From Cuscuta epithymum (lineage: Eukaryota > Streptophyta > Magnoliopsida > Solanales > Convolvulaceae), in the NCBI GenBank assembly GCA_945859915.1, contig CAMAPF010000935.1, positions 8,206,501 to 8,270,500 of the forward strand: a stretch of 64,000 nucleotides of DNA, given 5' to 3'. Both the position numbers and the translations under genes were made by a program. Of the stretch, positions 46,101 to 57,644 are shown in pieces. Position 1 is the first letter of the stretch, and the number at the start of each line of letters is the position of its first letter. The notes beneath the pieces are model-generated. The model worked only from the letters and a program-made list of their open reading frames with translations. It searched no databases and was not told the origin of the DNA.

Positions 46101-49100
46101 CTATAATTCTCAACCAATCTTCAGTCCAAACAAAAACAGAATTTATGAGAAGTTGACTTTATTCTTACCTTTGCTGACACTGCGTCCAAGATTATTATTT
46201 TCTTTTAGAGGATCAACTATGTTAAGATGCTTAAGTGCAAAAGTTCGAGAATTCGTGTCAACGCCTCTAGAGGGAACTGAAAATTTTACGGCAGAATATA
46301 CAAGAAAATCACTGCTGAGCAGTAAATCACTGCCATCATTTTCAGGTGCCTCGGCTGCACAAGAAGAAATTCATCATCTTGATGAAATAAATCAAAGCAT
46401 TAATGAATGACCACAATGCCAAAGTCTCTTACCCACAATTTCCGGCAAAGATGATATGAGGACTGGACCACTTAAGCTAATACAATACTTCTCCCATTCA
46501 AACTTGCTAAAGTATTCCAAAAATCTGTATAGAACCTTAAATTTATAGAACTTTCAGTCATTATAGTCAACAAATGCTAAAACAACATGTGATATATCTG
46601 TCTCTAGAGACTTACTGCTAAAGGTCCATCTAGTGTGGAGTGGAACAGATGAAAGATGTACAAAACAAGAGTCTCCAAAGCATAAGTAGATATCAAGCCG
46701 TGATAAGCACCAAGAATACGACTTTCATAATAGCACCACGCCTTGATTAATATGATACTGCGCTTAAAAAGATGATCTTTGCCAATGAGATGATCAACCT
46801 ATACAATAGACCCGTACAAACAAAATGCAATTCAAACATCTAAGCATACACTCATGAAAGAGAAACATAATCAACTGTCCGTTTCAATGATAAGTAATTT
46901 CAATTTAGAAAAAAAAAAAAAGTCGATTCACCTGTTCCAGAAAGCACAGGGTGCATAGACCACCTATCTGATTGAAGGAAATGTCAACAACAATATTTTG
47001 TATGATACATTTCACAAGCTTGACCTTCCACAATACAATGAAACATCAGTAAATTGGATCAAAATATAAAATGTTTAAAAGAAAACGGTTATGATAGTTT
47101 AAAAAGTGGACTAAAACAGAAAACCGGAAGAAAATAATTATATTGCATGATCCATGATCTCTTACTTCCACTTATCAACCTTGGCAGCCACATTTTAACC
47201 AAATGCTGGTTGAAATAATTGCTATTTTGCTAATGGAAAAACATAGGTGCAGAAGGTACTTTTATTGAAGTCGCTGAAACAAATGAAGATGACTCTTCTA
47301 CCATCTTTTTATCTAAAAAATAGTTGGTTTAAATGAAGAGACTTTGACGCACCGGTTAAGGTGTTGCTGTGTTACCGAGCGGTCACGGGTTCAAGTCTTG
47401 GGAGCAGCCTCTAGTCAAAATGAATAGGAAAGAAATGCCCATTGTACACCCTTATGGTGGGACTCTCCCCCGAGCCCTTGACGTGCAGGGACGGCAATGG
47501 GCAATGGACAGCCCTTTTCTTGTAATTGGTAAGTGGTTGAGATTTTATTTTTTAATATTTTTTAAATAACTCAGCAAGTTAAGCACTTCACTCATTTCAG
47601 CAAAGTTCACCCTAACCAAACGGGCTTGCATCGACAAATGACTAATTTGCATTATTTTAGCATTAGCTAACTTTCTTTAATAAATACTGAGTAGCATATG
47701 GTTCTTTACTTAAAAAAATACAGTGACTTGCAACAAGTTAGTGACTTATAAATACCTTCTCTGCACACAGAAAATGAAAATTACACACCCTACCTCCCAG
47801 CTTATGAAGATTGTTTGGATAATGATTCTGGACTCAAACTATTTACAGTGTGGTATTCAAGATAGTATTAGTAAATACTCCCACTATAGTAGTTTAATTG
47901 CATTATATTTCTTTTTGGCAACTTTTACCTTACTTTGCATCTTCTTTTTCATACTTCTACTATTTTGTAAGGTCTTCTGCTTTATAGTAAATTATCTACT
48001 ATCTCCTCTAAGGTCTTCTGCTTTATCACGATTCACTACTCTATTCTTTTACTCTTGGAGGCCGTTTGGCAACACTGTTTTTCGGCTTATCAGCCAACCT
48101 TTTCACCAAACACGTAACTTTTGCTTTCGTGCGCTGAATTGTGTAATAAGCAGAAAAAGTAAGGTTGGAGTTACTTTTCTAGTTGTATTGGCTGAAGTTA
48201 ATGTAGATGATCATTTTAGCTATTTTACATATAATTTTTTTTTATTTTATTAATAAAATATATTTTAAAAATAATTTTTTCTTAAATCAGCAGAATCAGC
48301 CAATGCAGCCACTTCAACCAGAACTTCATAAATTTCAGCAGAATCAGCCGATTTTGGTGCTACCAAACGGGCTCTTAGACTCCATACAAAACCAACAGGT
48401 GTAACATTAATATTTTAAATATTTAAAAACTATTTAGAAAGCTTATTAATCATTAATAGTGAAATTTGAAAATGTGATGAATAAAAGAAAATAAACTAAG
48501 AAGGAAAAGTTGACTAGCTAAGTAAGCTATAAATAAGAGTATAGGACATAAAAATGGGACAAGGTGAGAGGAAAAGTCAGCTTGTTTGCAGGACGTATTT
48601 TGCATAAAACAAGGTTGTTACTTCAACTGCATCTCAAACACAAAAAGTACTAACTGTTGTTGTCCCACTGAGTTAATATATCACTGACACCTTGTGACTG
48701 TCTCCTCCATCTACTCTGTTCATTACAATGTGGAACTAATCATCTATTTTACACATGTTTCCTTATGCCACAGTATATAAAAAATAAAAGATCCATAACG
48801 GCATAACCAGAATAAACATGTTTCATAAATGTCTAAACTATAGTGTTTGAGAGAAATCAACACCTCAGCACGAATGAGTTGCACATCTTTTACTATGAAC
48901 TCTGCACTCTTATTTTTCCCTTCTTCTTCAAGAAGTGATACCAAATCATTAGCCAATGCATCCTCCATCATCGGACCACCAAAGGCAGTCAAGTCAATGT
49001 CACCATCCGGAAGATAGGTTCTTAGCGGCACAGATCCATAAGGGAATACCTGAAATTGATTCATGATAACATTCACTGTGAAAAATAACAACAAACAAGA

Positions 49101-50404
49101 GATTAGACTACTGACTGAAAGAAAAAGTAATGATCATGGACATAATGTTGTTTTGTCAATTGGGTGCAGCAGGTTCATATTGCCTATACATGCCTCTTAG
49201 AACCCAAAACTACTAACCCAAAACATGCACAAACACTTAACCCCCAGGACTCCAGACTACAGTGGTGGAATATAGTCCTCATGCTCAGCACAAGTCACCC
49301 TGAGGTACAAAGTATATCCAGTGTTCACCAACCAGTATATACAGTTTCCACACTATCATGATGCAATTCAAATGCCTAGGAGTCTAGGACACTTGATATC
49401 ATAATACCTCCATACTTTGTTGAATAGGAAGGATGGCTTTTCTTGCACTTGCCAAAAAAGTAAACATAACTTTTCCAAAACTAGCTACTTTAAGGATCAC
49501 TCAATTCCCAAAGGAAAGAAAACATAAAATTATGAACTTATCCATCATAACAGTTTTGCACCAGAAGAATTTTGCAGCACCACTCACGAAAGATTTTACG
49601 CTTTTAAAGGATAGAAAGAAAAAAACAGAAATACTCTAGAGATTGTAGAAGCCTGTCTAATGTAAAAAGCCAAATCACATGCAATGAAAATCAATATATG
49701 AAAGCCGCTTTAAGTATATGGAACATACAAACCATTTGTTTTAATCAACTAAAATATAAATAAATTCAAATTCCAGTGATACAACCCTTCCACGTTATTA
49801 AGCTTTAATCTTTAGCAACTGGGTCAAAAACTTCTTAGACATACATAATCTAATACAGAATTAGGAATACTTATAGAATTGAAGGAATGCCCTATAACAT
49901 TTGGCAGCTCAACAACTCAAGAACATTTTAGAATAGAAGGCAGAAGACAAAACAACTCGAGATTATATAAAAGTTTGGAATTATTACACATGATTTGGAA
50001 TTACTTTTTCCAGCAACAGAAATATTCCCTCCAACTAACAAGCAAAATCGACTTCAAAAAATTGTTTCTTTTCCCTTACCATAAACGATATCGAACTAAA
50101 AGTTCAATTGCCGCTAAAATGAAAGAGATTGATAAATAAATAATTAAAATATCAATTGAAATCTAACCTCACAGCCAAGGGATCCTCGGACCAACCTCTG
50201 GACATAATCGATGACCGCCCTTCTCCGCTCCTCAGACACGGCTGTTGGTTGTACCTTGTGAAGGATGCCTTGGGAGACTTTCTCCGCCGCGGTCCAACGC
50301 TCCTGCCCTATTGAAAACGAGTCCGGGTTCGCCGTCGGCGACAGTGATAGTATTCGCGGGACCGGTCTCCGTTCCACCGCGACGGGCTCTCTAAGATCAC
50401 CCAT
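43162..50404 (-). CDS. PAP/OAS1-type nucleotidyltransferase, 8 exons
   Basis: Predicted to be a DNA polymerase beta-fold nucleotidyltransferase with a PAP/OAS1 substrate-binding domain, like the Arabidopsis At3g51620 family; it likely adds nucleotides to RNA, but the substrate is unknown. Exons, in transcript order: 50404-50168, 49049-48864, 47024-46932, 46798-46616, 46535-46433, 46354-46169, 45279-44204, 43614-43162. They join in frame to 2517 nt, 838 aa. The start is the first ATG of the frame (MGDLREP). The catalytic core is GSVPLRTYLPDGDIDL at about 84-99, with carboxylates D96 and D98, and a likely third at D155 (VVDISF). The substrate-binding part follows (IKAWCYYESRILGAYHGL, ISTYALETLVLYIFH). 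From about residue 390 the protein is Ser/Asn/His-rich and probably disordered. Introns 2 and 7 carry MITEs and a SINE. Confidence 0.9.
43699..44130. mobile_element. MITE-like inverted repeat in nucleotidyltransferase intron 7
   Basis: The left end agttcgtttga pairs with the right end tcaaacagg, and cattaag occurs on both outer sides. The interior is AT-rich. It fills most of the 589-bp intron. Confidence 0.5.
47343..47570 (+). mobile_element. Au-like SINE in nucleotidyltransferase intron 2
   Basis: It begins with a tRNA-like 5' part (ggttaaggtgttgctgtg, then cacgggttcaagtcttggg, box B-like) and continues ggagcagcctctagtcaaaa, which resembles the Au SINE family. The antisense orientation relative to the host gene is clear. 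The flanking duplication is not resolved. Confidence 0.65.
48058..48375. mobile_element. 'cggcttat' family MITE in nucleotidyltransferase intron 2
   Basis: The clearest copy: left ggccgtttggcaacactg, then ttcggcttatcagccaacc; right ggtgctaccaaacgggctc. It sits between the second and third exons. Confidence 0.8.
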
Positions 50405-51589
50405 GAATGCCCAAAAGCTACAACCTTTGGAACACCGCAAAAATGCTCCGGCGATAATAACTAAGGGACACCCAGTCTCCGATTCCGATCACATACGACG
50501 AACAATGAGAATAGTCTTAGCGAGACAAGCGGTTTTGATCGTGAATATATGTTCCGAGGAAAAAGTTCCTGATTATGAAAGATGATGTTCTTTGTCGCCA
50601 CGATTGAATTCTTACTTTACTTCATTCCTTCATCACCGTGAAAAATAAGATGATGAGCAAATGGACAAAATTTCCTTCCCAAATTGCTGTTCATGGTGTG
50701 CTTCGTGGCATTCGGGACCGTTTGGCAATGGTTAATATTTGAGCGAAACAAATCATGGGTTTGTTGGATTTTCTGAAAAAGAGAGGCTGCGATTACATTC
50801 AACCAAGTTAAGCCACCCTATTTTTTGTTTCAAAATTCCGTTAATAAAACTGTTATAGTATAATTTGAGTTTGCACTTTATTTTATTGTTGAAATTGAAC
50901 TTTACATCCTGTTTTTAAGAAACTTTGTTTTTGCACCTCAATCCCATATGAAAAGACAAAAATGCTCCTCAATTAGAAATATGTTGAAGGCAAACGTAAT
51001 TATTAATGGTGAAGCATTTTTGTCTTGTCATACAGGGTTAGGGATGCAAAAACAAATATTTTTAAAAACGAGGTGCAAAATCTCAATTTGCTTAAGCAAA
51101 ATCTCAATTTGAGGTGCAAACTCAAATTACCAACTGTTATCCATATCAATGTCCAAACATCTCTTGGTCCAATGGTCTCTAATCCATGTTGTCCTGGTTT
51201 ACTTTTATCTTGAATCTTGGCTTGTCTTTTGGTTAATTTACTTTATGGTATTTATCAAATTTGAATTAATGTTCATCATGTCAAAAAAAACTGTTATACT
51301 CCGTATATTTTATTTTATTTTTTATTTTATTTTTGTATGCGTAGTTTAAAGTTAAAACTCTTTAAAGAACACAACTCACAACAAAAGATACTTTCAAAAT
51401 TACTTGATTATTACCTCTTAATTACAAATTAAAAAAATAACCTTACAAGCTATCGAACCAATTAATCAAACGTGCCTACACCCACTTTATTATAATATAT
51501 ATGAGTATCCTTTCAAAAAAATGAATGAGTATCTTTCACTTTTTTTTTGTTTTTTATGAACACGAGGTGGTCCCCACTTCGTCAGATTA
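50405..51589. other. Upstream flank of the nucleotidyltransferase gene
   Basis: 50405-50600 is probably the leader and promoter (GC-richer). I see no clear TATA box. 50820-51590 is AT-rich, with two near-identical words (aaaatctcaatttg) at about 51076 and 51099. Confidence 0.4.
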
Positions 51590-51918
51590 AGAGCCTGTTT
51601 GGTAATCCTGGTTTTCGGCTTAATAGACTATCAGTCAAATTTTTTCACGAAACACATAATTTTTTTTTCTCGTGCCGAATTGTGTAATAATAAGAAAAGT
51701 AAGATTGTAGTTACTTTTCTGATTGTATTGATTGAAGCTACCGTAAAAAATCATTTTAACTATTTTTCATATTTTTTTAATTTAATAATAAAATTTATTT
51801 TAAATATAATGTTTTCATAAATCAGTAAAATCAGCCAATCTAGCCTCTTCAGACAGAATTTCATAAATTTCAGCAGAACCAGCCAATTGAACCAATTTCA
51901 ATGTTATCAAACGGGGTA
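51590..51918. mobile_element. 'cggcttat' family MITE
   Basis: Left agagcctgtttggtaatcc with ggttttcggcttaatagac; right cagccaattgaaccaatttc and ttatcaaacggg. More diverged than 48058. Confidence 0.65.
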
Positions 51919-52189
51919 TAATACTCAGACCCTGAAAATTGTTTATATTCTTGAGAATATAAATTTCATTGACAAATTCACCCCAACATTACTTGAATTC
52001 AAAACTTCTTACTAAGAAATACGGAGTTCTACGGTATAAATGTAACTTATGTAAGATGTGATTCACTATCTTTAACTAAATAGGGAAAAGTTATTATTTG
52101 ATCTCCTTAAGAGAATTAATAAATGTGCATGTGAGCATTAAAGCTAGAATTATCTGATCATGGTGAAGAATCTATTGTAAAATTTTAAA

Positions 52190-53487
52190 GGCGCGCAAAA
52201 GCGTCAAATAGGTCCTCACACTAATTTAAAAAGTGCAAATCATCTCTTATATAGGAGGTTTTATCCGGCCGTCGCCATTTGGGGCGGTTCCCGGTGGAAT
52301 TTTTTGATGAATTTTTTTGAGCATCTTCTTCATTTAGTCTAGTTTACGCATACCAAATTTCAGTTAAAAATTCAATCTGGAAGGCAGTCAAATGAATTTT
52401 TGAAGATAACTGCGTAGTTCAACAGCACAGTACATTTCAAAAAATCATTTGACTGTCTTCTCGGTTGAATTTATATCTGAAATTTCGTATGGGTAAACTA
52501 GACTTAATGAAGAAGATGTTCAATAATTTTCATCAAAATATTCCACCGGGAACCACCCCAAATGGTTATGGCCAAACAGAGTCTTCTATATAAAGCAGAA
52601 ATTGTCCTAAATAGGACTAATGAGTTCCTAAAAAGCACAAATAGGACTACTACTTTTTAAATTCCCCAAATAGGACTAAACATAGATTTTCTACCCTAAA
52701 TACCCCTAAGAGTATTAATTCATAATGAAATGCTTTAATTCATAATAAAATCATAAAAAAACGTAACAAATATTTAAAAAACGTAAAAAAATTATAAAAC
52801 ATTTATAAAATAAAAAATTTAATTTTTATTTTTTAAAATTTTTTTTAAAAAATAATAAAAAATAGTAAAAACCCATAAAAAAATGAAAAAAATTATGGAT
52901 ACATTTCCCACCGCCATCCGCCGCCTCCCAGCACCACCACCTCCGATTGGTGAAATTTCTTCCACTTTTGGTAAAAAAATGCCATCTTTTTCTGAAAATG
53001 CCAAAAAGATGGCATAATTACTCTTCAATATGCCAACATTTTCATTGAATATGTCATCATTATGGCATTATTTAAAATGTTGGCATATTTTTCTCCGGTG
53101 ATGGGAGCTGGTGGTGCTGGGGGTGGCAGGGGTGGTAATGTTTTTTTTTTTAATTTTACGATTTTTTTTATTTTTTTTTTAAAAAAAATATTTTTTTTAA
53201 TTTTTTTCAAAAATATTTTTATTAATTTTCTATTATCTTTTTATGATTTTTAGTATTTTTTTCGATTTTTATTATTTTTGTATGATTTTATTATTAATTA
53301 AAACATTTCACAAGTTACAAGGGTATATTTGGCCAAACACACATAAATAGTCCTATTAAGGGAATTTAAAAAATGTAGTCCTATTTGTGCAATTTTGCCA
53401 CTTTTTAGTCCTATTTAGGGAATTGACTCTATATAAAGGTGATTTGCACTTTTTAAGTTAGTTCAAGACTTATTTGATCCTTTAACC
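52190..53487. mobile_element. Palindromic foldback element, copy 3, with a nested element
   Basis: An exact 9-bp duplication, aattttaaa, flanks it (52181-52189 and 53488-53496). The subterminal words (aaaagtgcaaatcat against ggtgatttgcacttttt) pair. The arms match copies 1 and 2 (ttcggtatgcg-like region, caaatttcagttaaaa, attcatttgact-like words). The right arm is split by an 833-bp element. Confidence 0.8.
52595..53427. mobile_element. Mutator-like element (833 bp) nested in foldback copy 3
   Basis: A 10-bp exact duplication, tctatataaa, flanks it (52585-52594 and 53428-53437). The ends pair (attgtcctaaataggactaa against tagtcctatttagggaatt). Further in, a second inverted pair exists (gccgcctcccagcaccacca against tggtggtgctgggggtgg), with very AT-rich spacers. 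No coding sense. The termini resemble 59416-59646. Confidence 0.8.
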
Positions 53488-54249
53488 AATTTTAAATATT
53501 GAAGTAGATCCATCATACGGAGTACTCCGTATATCATATCACTGCCAATAAATTAAATCTTTTCTAAATTAATTGCATACATTGCACACGCATTATATAT
53601 AGGGGATTTTTTTTATATAAGAGTAGTAATGGGCTGAGTCTACAAACATGTCTAATTATGGTTTATCAAAAATATGATTTATCTACTTTTAAGATAAAAA
53701 TAAAGACATTTAGAATTTCATTTAAGATAGACGTTTTAGAGGGAAAACAAAGTGGACCTTTTAAAAGAATGTACAATGTGTTTTGATCCCCTAAAAATGC
53801 CTAAATAGGGAATGAGTTTGATTTTGGCCAAGCTTTAATTGATTGATGATATCAATTGAGGGGTGAGATTTTATCCCTTACCTCCATCCAAATTTCAGTT
53901 TGCATTCGGGGTCGAGATCAAAATGTATAGTTGTCCAAAAAAGTGGCGCTCACACAAAGAATCGGTTACTCCCGCTATTTACACCAATGAATTTTTGACA
54001 CTTTTAAACTTTCACATTTTTTATACTCAATTTTGAATATTTTCATTTTTAATCCTTTGATAATTGGACTTTTATAAAAGTAAAACTTTTTGTCCTTTAA
54101 CAGTTTAACTATTATCGCAGTGACACTTTTAGTCCCCCATTTACTCTTCTTAAATTATAATCGAATGATTAATATATCAATTTGCATACTAAGGGGACTA
54201 AATGCAGAAAATTTTGATGTCAAGCACTAAAAATGTCTCTCGCACCATA

Positions 54250-54362
54250 ATCAAATGACAACAACAACAACAATAACAACAACATGTCAACAACATCCAA
54301 CTATCCAAGCATTAGTCCCAAAAGATATTGGGGTTGGTTAACATGAATTGATACATGATATC
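54250..54362 (-). mobile_element. SINE fragment with a (TTG)n tail
   Basis: On the minus strand it reads accaaccccaatatcttttg and actaatgcttggatag, and ends in repeated TTG. This is the 3' part of several plant SINE families. The 5' tRNA part is missing. Confidence 0.55.
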
Positions 54363-56001
54363 ACCACTAAAAGGAAAAGAAAGAAAATAAAGATAAAAAG
54401 GATAAATTCAAAATAGTCGGGGGCTAAAAGTGGTAAAAACTCTTATGCAAATATAGTTAATTTATGTAATGTGTATATATTCATTGTTTCGCAAATGTTA
54501 ACAAATTAAAGCAAATATTCACGTAGTAAAAATTAAGGTGTAGTTTTTATAGATATTTAGGATAATATATGTTCTCTTTTGTGATAAAAAGAAAATTAAA
54601 GGTCTCCAATCCCAGCAAAATAGAGTTTGAACATCTATCATTCTATCCTGCTTCATTTACTTCATCAAAACTTTCAAAACTCGTTTCATAACTCATACTT
54701 TCGGTTTATCACTCACTTTTATACAAAAACATATAAGTTTTAATTTCACTGCACAAAGTTTGTGTAGTTAGGTTGGGTTACTTTTTCTGGTTGAATTGAC
54801 TAAATTAATTTAGAGGAATGCTTTAACTATTTTCATACATTTTTTCTTAAAATTATCAATACAATATATTTTAAATATAATTTTCTCATAATTTGACAAA
54901 TTTAGTCGATTCAATCAATTTCAAAGTTTCCAAATGGACTCTTAAAAAGTGACCAATTAGAGTGTTCACTTGGTCGTTTTCCATGTAGCTTTTTGTTTAA
55001 ATCCAAGTGAACCAATGGTGGCCTTGTAGTCCAGTTTTATCTATCAAAATATTTATGGCAGTCTCAAGATTCATTAGTACGGAGCACTACCCAATCCGTT
55101 AAGTTTATCCCATGACACCATGAAAATGAATCATACGATTTGATTTTGTCTAGAGCATCTGTTTTGCTTTTTCATTGAAGATTGAGTCTTATTGCAGCCA
55201 TAAATGTTGTTTGACCATTTCATTGTTCATGGAATATTTGTGCTAAGCTGCTGACTAATGAAAATTCTGAAGAAAAAAGGACACTCCATAAATGTGAGTT
55301 ATTTGCTGCTTATGGGCTTGACCTTAATTTTGTGAGTAATGTGTTTCTCCAACCCCAAAAAACCCAAAAAGGACACTGCATAAATGTGAGTTATTTGTTG
55401 CTTATGGCACCTGGGCGGTAGAGCCGTCTAATGAATTTGGAGGCCCCTGTTCCAAATGTAAAATTGGGGTCCCACTTTAATATAAAATATAAAATAAAAA
55501 CTCAATTCAAATACTTATACTTAAATCAATTAAATACATATTAAATAATGAAATAAATTTTTTTATCTAAAACTTATTTAATTCTTGATTTAAAGTAACA
55601 CACCTCATTATTCAAGCAATTTGAGTAAATGAGCACTAAAGGACCAACGAAAAATGATGGATCTATATTTTTCTTCATTACTAATTGTATTGTACTCATT
55701 ATTATTAATATATAATACTAATAAATTTTTAAAATTTTGGGGCCCCATAAATATGGAGGCCCTGTTCCGGATAACCTAATTAACCCCCTAAAAAACGGCC
55801 CTGGCTGGGCCCACCTCAGGCGCCTTCACACCTCGATTCAACATAATCTTACGGGAATAAAACATGATATGATCTCAAATAATTTCTGAGTGAGGTGATT
55901 CAGGGTCTGGTACTGCACTGGATAAAACTCTCCCACTGCCATTGTCGGGGAATATGTGTTTCTTCTCCTCCATGTCTTTGAATGGCTATTTTTTTTAAGT
56001 T

Positions 56002-56347
56002 AAGAGGACGTTTGGTAGGATGTAAAGTAAATACTTTGCATGCGAAGTGTAAGGATGTAAATTGTTTACACTGTTTGGTTTGATTATTTAATGCAAACTG
56101 TAGGAAACTTTTTTAAAACATTTCGCACTGTACCATGTAAAGTATTTTACATGGGGGTATGGTGGTAAAATACTTTGCATGTTTTTTATGAAGCATTGCA
56201 ACGACTTTGCGTGCAATTTAAAAATAAATTACACATTTGGCCAAACAATGTAATCTATTTTACGTGCAAAATGATTGATTCTCTATACTTTGCATGCAAT
56301 CACTTCGCGTGCAAAGATTTAACGTGTAAACTACCAAACGAGCCCTA
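56002..56347. mobile_element. MITE with gtttggtag ends
   Basis: The left end (aggacgtttggtag) pairs with the right end (ctaccaaacgagccct). The interior repeats tactttgcatgc- and cgtgcaaag-type words. ttaag/ctaag flanks, so the duplication is uncertain. Confidence 0.65.
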
Positions 56348-56692
56348 AGAAAATTCTCAGTTGCTATTTATTTCTTTAATTGCTTTCTAACATTCACATT
56401 CGGTTTAGACTTATTTTGACCGGTGATGCTTCAAGGGTGTTATATACGGAGTACATTATTATTTTTTATTATTAAAAGAGTAAACTAAAAATAAAACTAA
56501 TTTGCTCAAATTTTACTTTTTTACTAGGCACTGCCATATTATTTTGGACCTGAATTGGACTGGAATAAACACGTAGGGTTAGTAGTTTAATAAAAGTCCA
56601 CTCTAAAATTGGACTGGTCAAAGGTCAAGGCCAAACCTGAAAAGAATGTTAGACCCATAACGTCATACCTATGTGAAGTAATGAAGTACGTA

Positions 56693-56900
56693 CTACCTCC
56701 GTCCCACTAAGATTGGGACGAGAGAAGGTGACACGATTATTAAGGAAAGTGAGTTTGTGTGGTTGACATTAAATTGATAAAGTAGGAATAAAGTAAGAAT
56801 GGTTTAGAGCCACACAATCTTTACCAAATTTGGTATGAGACAATCTTAGTGAGACTTCCCGAAAAGGTAAAATGAGATAATCTTAGCGGGACGGAGGGAG
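56693..56900. mobile_element. Stowaway MITE (208 bp)
   Basis: Ends are ctacctccgtcccactaag and cttagcgggacggagggag, with TA on both sides (56691-56692, 56901-56902). Confidence 0.92.
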
Positions 56901-57644
56901 TAGTATTTTATAATTTCAGTATAAAAATCCGTATAAGTAGTGAATTTGATTTTAGTCTGGGTTACTTCAGTTTTGATCTCTAAAATCAAGTCATCTGTAG
57001 AAAGAACAAGAGATATTACCCGAAATAGGACTAAAGGGTTTAAAAATTCCAAAATAGGACTGTCATGTTTTTATTCCCAAAATAGGACTAATTACTGTCA
57101 TGTTTTGATTCTAAATTGCAAAATAGAACAATTAGCTTGAAATCATAGTGGCTAAATTGTTGCACTAATTTTATTGTCGTTTGATTCTAACATGGATGCA
57201 TTTTGCAGTAATTAAAATTTATTCCATAAGACACACATCTAATTAAGGTAGAACTTTTTAACTAACCCTAAAAATACAAACTAGTAACTAGTAATTTACA
57301 AGTCCGAGTGAGGTTTGACCAATTTTGAACCCATGCAATTCCTTCATTAATTATTAGTGACTGCATTTTTTTTGCTGCAATTTCTCAAAGTATAGGATTG
57401 GATGTCTGATAATTCTAAAAAATTAATTTAAACAGCTAGAGTCTGTATTTGTTTTATGCACTTTGTTTTCTGTAAGTAGCCTACTGTTATGAAAAAGTCA
57501 ACAATGGTCAACGGGCAAAAGCAAAAAATTGTGCAGTTTTCTGTCAAGGTTATCAACTGAATAAGAATTGCTTCCAATGGATAATTACCATTCTCAAATC
57601 TCAACTAGATGCTAAACTACAACTAAGTACGTAATGAACTACTA
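56901..57644. other. Intergenic and AAA ATPase 3' flank
   Basis: 57012-57130 is a half copy of the 59416 palindromic element (aaataggactaaaggg, aggactgtcatgttttta, actaattactgtcatg). The remainder is AT-rich. Confidence 0.5.

Larger units (their letters stand above)
53497..56692. other. Intergenic, repeats
   Basis: No gene recognised. It holds a SINE tail at 54250-54360, a degenerate 'cggcttat' remnant at about 54670-54945, a 40-bp word repeated 92 bp apart at 55277 and 55369, an inverted-repeat element at about 55430-55810 (ggaggcccctgttcc near one end, ggaggccctgttccgg near the other) and a MITE at 56002-56347. Confidence 0.5.

Noticed and set aside
50265..50585. Plus-strand 106-residue frame
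   Set aside because: Antisense to exon 1 of the nucleotidyltransferase, without motifs.
54670..54945. A sixth full 'cggcttat' MITE
   Set aside because: Only the right half and scattered words match; the left terminus is not recognisable, so it is kept as a remnant only.
57012..57130. A second complete palindromic element like 59416
   Set aside because: Only one arm is present, with no matching duplication.
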